In this document: one piece after another, positions 1-6,540 of the stretch
Position numbering within the stretch: the stretch's first letter is position 1
How the letters are laid out: every line of letters begins with the position of its first letter
Source of the DNA: a virus
Reading direction: 5' to 3' (one strand)
Length of the DNA: 24,781 bases
IMG/VR virus record: IMGVR_UViG_3300040815_002100
Location: 1 to 24,781 of that record
Notes under the pieces: model-generated
Seen by the model: the letters and a program-made list of their open reading frames with translations, nothing else
What the model was told of the DNA's origin: nothing
Databases searched by the model: none
Made by a program: the position numbers and the translations under genes

Positions 1-9
1 CAGGCAGGC

Positions 10-1266
10 ATGTCTGGTGCAGAGCGTCTTCTAGAAGAAGTTAAGAAGTCTTTTGATGAAAGCCGCGTTAACACCCAACAAGAAATTGAAGCGCTTAAAA
101 AAGCCCTTCAAGACCGTTCTGAAGAGGTTACTGCTCTTCAGAAGTCTAAGCGTCAATTTGTCGCTCAAGGCACCACCGACTGGAAGAAAGCATTTGAAAG
201 CGATATTCGCGACGCTTATCTTCTAGGTGTTGTAACTCAAAAAGGTTGGAATACCCGTTTTGGTCAAGACCTTATTGAAAAAGTCGACACCCAGTCTGGT
301 GTCGAAATTCCCGCCGCACAAAACCTCGCAACCTTCGAGACTCTTGCGGCTACCACGATCGAAAAGGATATCCAGAATAACCTAATTCTTGCTCCGCTTT
401 TCCGTGAGATTCAAATGAACTCCAAGCGGATGGCTATCCCTCTAGGCCCAGACGCCGGGTATGCTGAGTTTAACCCAACTTACAGCAACTACACTGGCGG
501 TGACGGTAACCTAGAAGATCGTGATGGTGCTCGTTCTTCTAACAACGGCATCACCCTAACTCAGAAGAACCTAGAAGCACAAACTCTTGTTTCTGTGTCC
601 TTCATGGCTAACGATACTGAAGAAGATTCTGTTATCGCTCTTCTGCCGTTCCTGAACGAGTCTATGGCTCGTGCACACGCTCGTGCTATTGAAAACATGC
701 TTCTCGTTGGTAACTTTGCTGACGAAGGTGGCGATACCGCAACGGGAACTCCTGATGGCCTAGTCAAAATTGCTGACACTCTTGGTGGAACTTCTAAGGT
801 TGAAGGACACATTCAGGCTTCTGGCACGATTAGCACTGCTAACCTTCTTGATCTACGTCAGAACATGGGTAAGTATGGTACGCGTCCTCAGGATGTTATC
901 TACATCGTTAACCAGGAAGCATACTATCAGCTTCTAGACGATGCAGAGTTCCAGGACATGAACCTAGTTGGTTCTGACCTTGCTTCTAAGGTTACTGGGG
1001 TTGTTGGTAACATCTACGGGTCTGCAGTTCTTCTTTGTGATGAATTTGCTTCTCCTGCAAACGATCGCTACCATGCTGTTGCTGTTAACCCACGCAACTA
1101 CGTCATGGGACGCCTTCGTGGTGTTACTCTTGAGTCTCAGTATGTACCTCGCCTACAGCATCGTGAACTTATCGCTACTCAGCGTCTTGGGTTCACGGAA
1201 CTGTTCGCAGGTAGCGGCACCAACCGTCCGGTTGTTGCACGTCACTATGATACCGACGGCTCTTAA
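10..1266 (+). CDS. Major capsid protein, HK97 fold
   Basis: This protein forms the icosahedral head shell. The first 60 residues or so are rich in Glu, Lys and Gln and look like a coiled-coil scaffolding (delta) segment that is normally cleaved during maturation. From about residue 100 the sequence resembles phage capsid proteins of the HK97 family: an N-arm and E-loop region (NLATFETLAATTIEKDI), a beta strand with IQMNSKRMAIPLGPDAGY, and the long spine helix (ESMARAHARAIENMLLVGN) followed by a TPDGL turn. The length of 418 residues is normal for an uncleaved HK97-type capsid protein. The frame is open back to base 1 (Gln-Ala-Gly) and no clear Shine-Dalgarno sequence fits in the nine visible bases, so the true start may lie upstream. 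Codon use differs from the neighbours: 35 of 40 leucines are CTT or CTA, and no AGA or AGG occurs, which fits very high expression. The family call is firm; the start is uncertain. Confidence 0.9.
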   Translation: MSGAERLLEEVKKSFDESRVNTQQEIEALKKALQDRSEEVTALQKSKRQFVAQGTTDWKKAFESDIRDAYLLGVVTQKGWNTRFGQDLIEKVDTQSGVEIPAAQNLATFETLAATTIEKDIQNNLILAPLFREIQMNSKRMAIPLGPDAGYAEFNPTYSNYTGGDGNLEDRDGARSSNNGITLTQKNLEAQTLVSVSFMANDTEEDSVIALLPFLNESMARAHARAIENMLLVGNFADEGGDTATGTPDGLVKIADTLGGTSKVEGHIQASGTISTANLLDLRQNMGKYGTRPQDVIYIVNQEAYYQLLDDAEFQDMNLVGSDLASKVTGVVGNIYGSAVLLCDEFASPANDRYHAVAVNPRNYVMGRLRGVTLESQYVPRLQHRELIATQRLGFTELFAGSGTNRPVVARHYDTDGS

Positions 1267-1283
1267 TAGCTTAACAATTAGGT

Positions 1284-1303
1284 GGACCCCCTTCGGGGGG
1301 TCC
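1284..1303 (+). promoter_or_regulatory. Stable UUCG hairpin after the capsid gene
   Basis: An eight-base-pair perfect stem (GGACCCCC with GGGGGTCC) closes a TTCG tetraloop as C(UUCG)G, one of the most stable RNA hairpins known. It lies 17 bases after the capsid stop codon and 20 bases before the next start. It is followed by CCCCGACCC and not by a run of T, so it is not a standard intrinsic terminator. I infer a role in protecting the 3' end of a processed capsid mRNA or in lowering readthrough into the connector gene. A Shine-Dalgarno AAAGGA at 1313-1318 serves the next gene. Confidence 0.7.
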
Positions 1304-1323
1304 CCGACCCTTAAAGGATACAG

Positions 1324-1896
1324 ATGGCAGACTTGGTTACTATCAATGCATATAAGGCATTTCGTGGTATTACTGGAACCACGGATGACACGAGACTAAA
1401 CGTTATCGTTCCGTCTGTGTCTAATCTAGTAAAAACTTATTGTGGTCGCAATTTTATTGATAACTACTCTGTAGATAAAGTTCAATTTTTTTCTATCAGG
1501 TGGCCTCAAAATGTAGTATTTCTAAATGAAATCCCACTAGTTTCAATTACTAGTGTCGAAGAATTTAAAAACGAACAAGAACAGGATACGTATCAAACAC
1601 TTACTAGTGCCCAGTATGAATATGATACAAATCTAGATGCTATATATCGCATTGAAGCAGGCGCTAGACGCGACTTTCCAATGGGTATCAACAGTGTAAA
1701 AGTTACATATAAGGGTGGTTACAGCGCTCTCCCAGAGGATTTGAAGCTGGCAGTAATTGACCTTATTACATATTATCTAAAAGAAGAACACAAACCAGAA
1801 AAGAATCACGCTAGTTTTACTATTCGTAATACTGGAGCGGAGCCAGATTTTCCAGACCACATTAAACGGGTACTAGATTTATATAGAGATACGTAA
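1324..1896 (+). CDS. Head-tail connector, HK97 gp6-like
   Basis: This is probably the adaptor ring that docks on the portal vertex and joins the packaged head to the tail. The N-terminal part (VTINAYKAFRGITGTTDDTR, then VSNLVKTYCGRNF) is the short helical bundle typical of gp6-like connectors. The central part (LNEIPLVSITSVEEF) and the YKGGYSALPEDLKLAVIDLI segment are also characteristic of the family. In those proteins a beta hairpin is followed by a phrase like GYxxLPEDLKxA and a last helix. The length of 190 residues is usual. It follows the capsid gene directly and precedes the neck gene by two bases, the expected place. Codon use is more AT-rich than in the capsid gene, with AGA present, in keeping with a protein needed in few copies. 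Confidence 0.85.
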   Translation: MADLVTINAYKAFRGITGTTDDTRLNVIVPSVSNLVKTYCGRNFIDNYSVDKVQFFSIRWPQNVVFLNEIPLVSITSVEEFKNEQEQDTYQTLTSAQYEYDTNLDAIYRIEAGARRDFPMGINSVKVTYKGGYSALPEDLKLAVIDLITYYLKEEHKPEKNHASFTIRNTGAEPDFPDHIKRVLDLYRDT

Positions 1897-1898
1897 TT

Positions 1899-3689
1899 AT
1901 GGCTAAATATGTAGATCCTTACAAAGTTAATGACGCCGATGTAACCCGGCTTCATAAAGATATGGTAAATGCCTCTAGTAATGAAGCTCGTAGGAATCAA
2001 ATAAAAAGACATTTGAAAAAATCAAGAAGTAGCGCTATCGAAAAAGCTGACTTTGCAATATTTCATAATGGTAAGCCAGTAGACGAAGGAAAATTCGTAC
2101 ACGAAGCACTAAATGCGCTTGAACAAGGCAAGCTACCTGCAGCTCAAGGATTAATTTTAATAGAAATTGAAAGTTTAAAAGAAACAGATCCTGTTGCATA
2201 TAACGAATGGCTTACTTCGGGTATACAAGCTGTTAAATGGCAAGACGGCCCTATTTCTAAAATTAATGCTGATCTACAAGAAACCAACTCTACATACATA
2301 AAAACCAAAAATAAAGCAAAAGCAGAAGTAGGAGTTTATTTTGCAAATGATCAGTATGCAGGACAAAGTTTAAAAGACTATTTTAACTCTGTTGTTGTTC
2401 CTCAAGCTATAAAACAAAAAATGAAGGTTGGCGGTAAGGGTAAAAAATTTTTTGTAGAAGATGTTGTAAATAATGTTTTACTTTCTGGCAATATTGTATA
2501 TGGTGGTATGCAAGGCACCGAGTTTGACGAGACAAAAATAAGGGCACTTGACAAAGAGCCAGAAGTTCTGCGGTATAATACACAAGCCTTAGATAAGGTT
2601 CTTACTGAACAAGTTGATATGGGGCACACAGCTGGAGATGCTACCCAAAGAGTTAAAAGGAATATAGAGCTATTAAGTAGAGCAAAAATTTTAGCACAAA
2701 AAGAAAACAATAAAGACCTTGAAAAGTTTTATGATGAATTTTTATCTGTTCTTAAACCTTTAGTAGAGCGTATGGAAGCTATTGATAAGCTTCAAATACA
2801 AACGGAAGCACTTATCAATAGTAAAGCTTCTGTTGAAAAAAAGTTTGAGAAACTTTTAACTTTAACAGCTAGTCTAGGTGCAGATCAAATCTTTATGATT
2901 GAAGAAACAACTCCTGGACAAATTACTGATAGAGTAGGAAAGATGGATTTTGGGGCTAGTGCAGAAGTATTTTTTGCAGAACCTGCAGATCCTAACTCTT
3001 GGAAAGGGGCCAAGCAACAAGCTCTTTTACTAATATGGGAAAAGTTTTTAACTGGGGCATACGGCAGTGAAGAAGCTGCAAACTATCTTGTCCAAAAGAT
3101 GAGTTCTACACCCCTTATAGATGCTTTACTACTTAAAAAACTTTCTAAAATATTTCAAGATGAAGCATTTGCAAAACAGATAAAAAATCCTCGTCGCAAA
3201 AAAGAAATAGTTAAAAAAATAGGTCTTTCTACAGGTAATAAGGTACTAGATACAAAAGCCTTAAAAGCATTAGTTAAGCAAATAGATGCAGAGCTTACAA
3301 AAGACATTAAGTCAATTAAACAAGGCAAAAGGCCAACCACAACACCTACGGGAAACGTTGTAGGAACATCACAAGTTATTGGCTTAGAACTAGTATCTGC
3401 TTTAAATGCCGAACTTAGAGACTATGTTTTGATGGAAATGAACTATCCTGCCTTAGAAAATAGAACGGGTAGATTTGCTAATAGTGCGAGGGTACTAAGT
3501 GCAGAGCAAGAGCAGGCAATAAGATTTACATACCAGAGATCACCTTATCAAGTATTTTCTACCGCTAGGGGTAAAAGACCGTGGAATTATCCAGAGGACA
3601 GAGATCCAGCCAAAATTATAGACAAGGCCATAAAAAAGTTAGGCATGGCTAAATTTGGGGTTGTATTTAGAACGGTGGAGGACGCATGA
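1899..3689 (+). CDS. Long virion or neck protein with HK97 gp10-like C-terminus
   Basis: The product has 596 residues and I do not recognise most of it. Residues 1-480 are mostly helical, rich in Lys, Glu, Ala and Gln, with no signal peptide or membrane segment. The last hundred residues (about 492-596) look different. They contain a helix, then ALENRTGRFANSARV, then RFTYQRSPYQVFSTARGKRPW and a final RDPAKIIDKAIKKLGMAKFG segment. This pattern recurs at the C-terminus of virion proteins in many marine siphophages and resembles HK97 gp10-type neck or tail-completion proteins. The gene sits exactly where separate small head-closure and neck genes normally lie, between connector and tail terminator, so I infer a neck role with an added N-terminal region. 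The start follows the connector stop by two bases with only a weak ribosome site, suggesting translational coupling. The stop overlaps the next start as ATGA. Confidence 0.6.
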   Translation: MAKYVDPYKVNDADVTRLHKDMVNASSNEARRNQIKRHLKKSRSSAIEKADFAIFHNGKPVDEGKFVHEALNALEQGKLPAAQGLILIEIESLKETDPVAYNEWLTSGIQAVKWQDGPISKINADLQETNSTYIKTKNKAKAEVGVYFANDQYAGQSLKDYFNSVVVPQAIKQKMKVGGKGKKFFVEDVVNNVLLSGNIVYGGMQGTEFDETKIRALDKEPEVLRYNTQALDKVLTEQVDMGHTAGDATQRVKRNIELLSRAKILAQKENNKDLEKFYDEFLSVLKPLVERMEAIDKLQIQTEALINSKASVEKKFEKLLTLTASLGADQIFMIEETTPGQITDRVGKMDFGASAEVFFAEPADPNSWKGAKQQALLLIWEKFLTGAYGSEEAANYLVQKMSSTPLIDALLLKKLSKIFQDEAFAKQIKNPRRKKEIVKKIGLSTGNKVLDTKALKALVKQIDAELTKDIKSIKQGKRPTTTPTGNVVGTSQVIGLELVSALNAELRDYVLMEMNYPALENRTGRFANSARVLSAEQEQAIRFTYQRSPYQVFSTARGKRPWNYPEDRDPAKIIDKAIKKLGMAKFGVVFRTVEDA

Positions 3690-4138
3690 CAGAACGCACT
3701 TATTCTACAAGACGGTATGCGATTGTTGATGCACTTGTTGAAAAGGTAAAAGAGATAAATGGTACTGGCTCCTATGTATCTAACTTAAATCGAAATGTTT
3801 TTAATAAGCTAAAATTTTACGACGAAGTAAACAATTTTCCTTGTGTTTGTATATGCGCCTCTAATGAAACAAGAGAATACCAAGCAGGCGGATATAGAGA
3901 TAGACACTTAGAAATTAAGTTTATGATTTTTGTTCAAGAAGATAATCCTCTATATATCACAGAAGCTATACTAGAGGATCTTGAAACCGTTATTGAAACA
4001 AACAGTAAACTGGCATATGTAGACCGAACAGGCACAACCCAGTATACTCATGATATAGTGGTCCTATCTATCGGAACCGATGAGGGAACACTAGACCCCA
4101 TCTCTATTGGAGAGATGACAGTACGGGTCCATTACTAG
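3686..4138 (+). CDS. Tail terminator protein (gpU-like)
   Basis: This protein is expected to cap the head-proximal end of the tail tube, stop polymerisation at the right length and mediate joining to the head. The 150-residue length fits. Features shared with tail-terminator proteins of related siphophages are FPCVCICASNETREYQAGG near residue 55, an ILEDLETVIETNSKLAYVDR helix near residue 105, and a C-terminal alternation of strands (IVVLSIGTDEGTLDPISIGE) ending in MTVRVHY. It overlaps the preceding gene by four bases (ATGA), with a strong Shine-Dalgarno GGAGGA just upstream. Immediately downstream is the major tail protein, the usual order. Family assignment rests on pattern and position; an alternative name is minor tail or tail completion protein. 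Confidence 0.75.
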   Translation: MTERTYSTRRYAIVDALVEKVKEINGTGSYVSNLNRNVFNKLKFYDEVNNFPCVCICASNETREYQAGGYRDRHLEIKFMIFVQEDNPLYITEAILEDLETVIETNSKLAYVDRTGTTQYTHDIVVLSIGTDEGTLDPISIGEMTVRVHY

Positions 4139-4164
4139 GAAACTAGTTTATAAGGAGAGTCACA

Positions 4165-5658
4165 ATGACCCTATTTTTACAACGCGATAGTAAGGTCTTC
4201 CTAGAGAAGACCGTAGGATCGCAGACACAGTATTGGGAAGTCCCTGTTCTTGAGGGTTTCTCTTTTAGTCAAGGAAATGAAACAACGGAAACTGTTCTTA
4301 GCGAAATGGCCGATGATAATGGGCTAACTCGTCGTGGACGCCGTATGTTTAATGATGCTCTGTCTCCAGCAGAATGGTCGTTTAGCACATATATTCGTCC
4401 ATTTAAATCTTCTGCTACGGGTAGCGGTAAGGCAGATACTACAGGAGCACATCACCTAATTGAAGAAGCACTTTGGGCAAACTTTGTTGGTGATGGTGGT
4501 TGGATGACCAGCACTTCTGGTGTTGCTACAGTAGATACCCCTGCAGGCGGTGCAAGTGGTGCAGCCGGAACATATGAAATTGATCAGCTAGAGTACACTA
4601 CAGACAGTGCTGCTGGTTCTGGGGCAACCTTTAGAATTACTCATGGTGGAGGAACTCTAGACGCGTCTGCTGTTACTATTGTTAATCCCGGTTCTGGATA
4701 TGTAATCAACGATACGTTTACTATCCCAAAAGAGAGTATTGGAGACGCATCAAGTGATTTTACTTTTGATGTCGCATCACTAACTTCGGGAGCTGGTGCA
4801 GCTTATGATTATGAACTAGAAAATATAGTTCATGGAACGTCTAGTAGTGCTATATACTTTACGGGTTCAAATCAGGCAGAACTAGGCACTTTTGCTCTTT
4901 ATTTTGTTCTTGGTGCCCAAAATGCTGCTACAGCAAATAACTACACTTCTGCTGAAATTGCAGATGGCAAAATTAAAATTTATAAGATTGCTAACTGTGT
5001 AGTAAATGAAGCTACTATCAACTTTGATGTAGATGGTATTGCTATGATTGACTGGAGTGGTAATGGTACAGAAATTACTGCTTATACTTCTGCTCTTAAT
5101 ATGACAACAGCTTCTGGCTCAAACGGTGGTGTAGTTACAGAAGATATTACGGCTACAGATAACTTTATTCGTAATAAGCTAACTGCTCTAAGTGCTACCG
5201 CAGCAAACGATACTGTTTTTGATGGTGCTGGTAGTGGTGTATATAACTTTACACTTACAGGAGGGTCTATTACGTTCTCAAATAATATTACCTTCCTAAC
5301 ACCAGAAGAACTGGGAACAGTTAATACACCTATCGGGCATATTACAGGTAATAAGTCTATTTCAGGTAACTTTACTTGTTATATTAGTGCAGGTCTTGCT
5401 GGAGACTCTGCTGACTTCTATGCTGATATGGTTAGCAATTCTGCAAAAGAGATTATCACGAATAGTTTCGATCTAACATTTAAGCTAGGTGGATCTAGTG
5501 GTACACCTCGCCTTGAAATCAATTTGCCAACTACGCACATTGAGATTCCAACTGTAAACATTGAAGATGTTATTGCTGTAGACATGAGTTTCCATGGAAT
5601 TCCATCTTCGATTGAAGCAGCAGACGAAGCAACTCTTACCATCGTAGGGGCAGCATAA
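4165..5658 (+). CDS. Major tail tube protein with inserted beta domain
   Basis: Stacked hexamers of this protein form the tail tube. The N-terminus (TLFLQRDSKVFLEK, VPVLEGFSFSQGNETTETVLSEM) and the repeated strand segments near the end (HIEIPTVNIEDVIAVDMSFHG) fit siphophage tail tube proteins. At 497 residues it is long for the family. Residues about 142-209 appear to be an insertion: the phrases GSGATFRITHGGG and NPGSGYVINDTFTIP match a small beta repeat found decorating many phage structural proteins, probably exposed on the tube surface. A strong Shine-Dalgarno AAGGAG lies at 4152-4157. Codon use is closer to the capsid gene than to the neighbours, as expected for an abundant protein. It is followed by a promoter-like sequence and a terminator before the chaperone genes. 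Confidence 0.85.
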   Translation: MTLFLQRDSKVFLEKTVGSQTQYWEVPVLEGFSFSQGNETTETVLSEMADDNGLTRRGRRMFNDALSPAEWSFSTYIRPFKSSATGSGKADTTGAHHLIEEALWANFVGDGGWMTSTSGVATVDTPAGGASGAAGTYEIDQLEYTTDSAAGSGATFRITHGGGTLDASAVTIVNPGSGYVINDTFTIPKESIGDASSDFTFDVASLTSGAGAAYDYELENIVHGTSSSAIYFTGSNQAELGTFALYFVLGAQNAATANNYTSAEIADGKIKIYKIANCVVNEATINFDVDGIAMIDWSGNGTEITAYTSALNMTTASGSNGGVVTEDITATDNFIRNKLTALSATAANDTVFDGAGSGVYNFTLTGGSITFSNNITFLTPEELGTVNTPIGHITGNKSISGNFTCYISAGLAGDSADFYADMVSNSAKEIITNSFDLTFKLGGSSGTPRLEINLPTTHIEIPTVNIEDVIAVDMSFHGIPSSIEAADEATLTIVGAA

Positions 5659-5674
5659 TTTAGAAAAATTTAAC

Positions 5675-5703
5675 TTGACAACCAAATCATGTTAAGATAA
5701 ACT
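5675..5703 (+). promoter_or_regulatory. Sigma-70-like promoter upstream of the tail chaperone genes
   Basis: A perfect -35 hexamer TTGACA at 5675-5680 is followed after 17 bases by TAAACT at 5698-5703, which matches the -10 consensus at four of six positions. The predicted transcription start, near 5710, lies inside the left arm of the terminator at 5705-5738. A transcript beginning there would lack most of the left stem. The site is in a 95-base gap between the major tail gene and the first chaperone gene. The weak -10 keeps this tentative. Confidence 0.45.
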
Positions 5704-5704
5704 T

Positions 5705-5738
5705 ATAGCATCTGGGTAATCTCAGATGCTATTTTTTT
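5705..5738 (+). terminator. Intrinsic terminator after the major tail gene
   Basis: A perfect nine-base-pair stem TAGCATCTG / CAGATGCTA (5706-5714 with 5723-5731), extendable by one A-T pair, encloses an eight-base loop and is followed directly by seven T residues (5732-5738). This is a textbook Rho-independent terminator. It probably reduces readthrough from the highly expressed major tail gene into the chaperone and tape measure genes. The ribosome site AAGGAG for the next gene begins only four bases after the T run. Confidence 0.85.
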
Positions 5739-5753
5739 GTATAAGGAGATAAA

Positions 5754-6170
5754 ATGAGTAAAATTTCGTCAATGTTGACAAATAAACTTGAAGCCTGGAT
5801 TGAAATGGAAGGCTTTGATGGATTTGAGGTAAAAGTCGCATACCTCTCCCGAGATGAACTAAATAAGATTCGTAACACAGTAACTCGTACAAGCTGGAGT
5901 CCAAAGACTCGCCAAAAAGAGGAAACTATTGATAACGAACTATTTATGCGCGAATTTACAAAAGCAGGTGTACTAGACTGGAAAGGCCTAACTCTAGAGC
6001 ACGCAAGCAAACTGCTACCACTTGATGTTTCAGATGTAGAAGACATGAGTGTTGAAATTGAATATAGCCCAGAAGAAGCTATTGCACTTACAGAACATTC
6101 TAATGTATTTGACTCTTGGCTAAATGATGTGATTTTTGATCTGGCCAATTTTCAAAGAAAAGGAAATTGA
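5754..6170 (+). CDS. Tail assembly chaperone (lambda gpG-like)
   Basis: This protein, together with its frameshifted longer form, is expected to coat the tape measure protein and recruit tail tube subunits during tail assembly. It is not part of the finished virion in lambda. The 138-residue length equals that of lambda gpG (140). The core EGFDGFEVKVAYLSRDELNKIR, then KTRQKEETIDNELFMREFTK and DWKGLTLEHASKLLP, is the common pattern of these chaperones: a beta hairpin, a basic loop and helices. A strong Shine-Dalgarno AAGGAG lies ahead of the start. The gene lies between the tube and tape measure genes, as in almost all siphophages. Its 3' end overlaps the next frame, enabling programmed frameshifting. 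Confidence 0.85.
   Translation: MSKISSMLTNKLEAWIEMEGFDGFEVKVAYLSRDELNKIRNTVTRTSWSPKTRQKEETIDNELFMREFTKAGVLDWKGLTLEHASKLLPLDVSDVEDMSVEIEYSPEEAIALTEHSNVFDSWLNDVIFDLANFQRKGN
6133..6167 (+). other. Programmed frameshift zone, +1 or -2
   Basis: The first chaperone frame ends at the TGA at 6168-6170. The second frame is closed upstream by a TGA at 6130-6132, so any frameshift must happen within these 35 bases. Moving from the first frame to the second needs +1 (equivalent to -2), unlike the -1 shift of lambda. Three slip sites give good codon-anticodon re-pairing. TTT C at 6150-6153 allows a +1 slip of tRNA-Phe. AAA G at 6159-6162 allows a +1 slip of tRNA-Lys. The five T at 6133-6137 allow a -2 slip of tRNA-Phe. 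The fusion product would have about 261-262 residues, close to lambda gpG-T (279). I cannot tell which site is used. Confidence 0.6.
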
Positions 6171-6540
6171 AGAATTACTAAAGATTATGGAGAAGTTTAT
6201 GAAAGACATAGACTCTCCAATAGATAAAGAAAAATATTTAAAAATACAAGAACAAATGGGATTAGAACCCGATCCCAAAAAGATACCTCTAGGGTTTGAA
6301 GATATACCTGCCGACTGTCAGTTGGCTTTTAGCATTTATACTAAACTTGGAAACCGTGTTTATGGGGATGTTGGATACACAGGCAAAGATTATACCAACC
6401 TCCCAATTCTCATCGAAATACATAATATTTGTGATAAAGGATTACTAATAGAACTTCTAAATGTAATAGAAGGATACTATATAGATAAAAACCAAAAGCA
6501 AATTAAGAAGATGTACGATGACTTAAAGAAAAAGAAGTAA
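6136..6540 (+). CDS. Tail assembly chaperone extension (lambda gpT-like)
   Basis: This frame is the C-terminal domain of the long tail assembly chaperone, made by frameshifting from the preceding gene. The T domain is thought to contact the tail tube subunits. The segment FEDIPADCQLAFSIYTKLGNR, followed by GYTGKDYTNLPILIEIHNI, is typical of gpT-type extensions, with a conserved aromatic and Leu-rich helix. The first possible initiation codon in the frame is TTG at 6136, without a good ribosome site. An internal ATG at 6187 is also poorly placed for initiation. Independent translation therefore looks unlikely, and the stated start simply marks the frame. It ends in a Lys-rich tail and overlaps the tape measure start as TAATG. 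Confidence 0.75.
   Translation: MIWPIFKEKEIEELLKIMEKFMKDIDSPIDKEKYLKIQEQMGLEPDPKKIPLGFEDIPADCQLAFSIYTKLGNRVYGDVGYTGKDYTNLPILIEIHNICDKGLLIELLNVIEGYYIDKNQKQIKKMYDDLKKKK

Noticed and set aside
1284-1303. Capsid-gene hairpin as an intrinsic terminator.
   Set aside because: There is no T run after the stem; the following bases are CCCCGACCC, so I list it only as a structured regulatory element.
968-1399. Open frame of 143 codons overlapping the capsid and connector genes.
   Set aside because: It is in another frame of the codon-biased capsid gene, has a low-complexity Leu-rich product and no ribosome site.
5775-5780. Second TTGACA, inside the first chaperone gene.
   Set aside because: The bases 17 downstream (GATTGA) do not resemble a -10 element, and it lies within coding sequence.
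5729-6148. Minus-strand open frame of 139 codons opposite the first tail chaperone gene.
   Set aside because: The plus-strand frame has a strong ribosome site and a clear family match; the antisense product is Ser-rich without recognisable pattern.
6133-6170. Classical -1 slippery heptamer as in lambda G-T.
   Set aside because: The second frame is offset by +1 (or -2); a -1 shift would not enter it.
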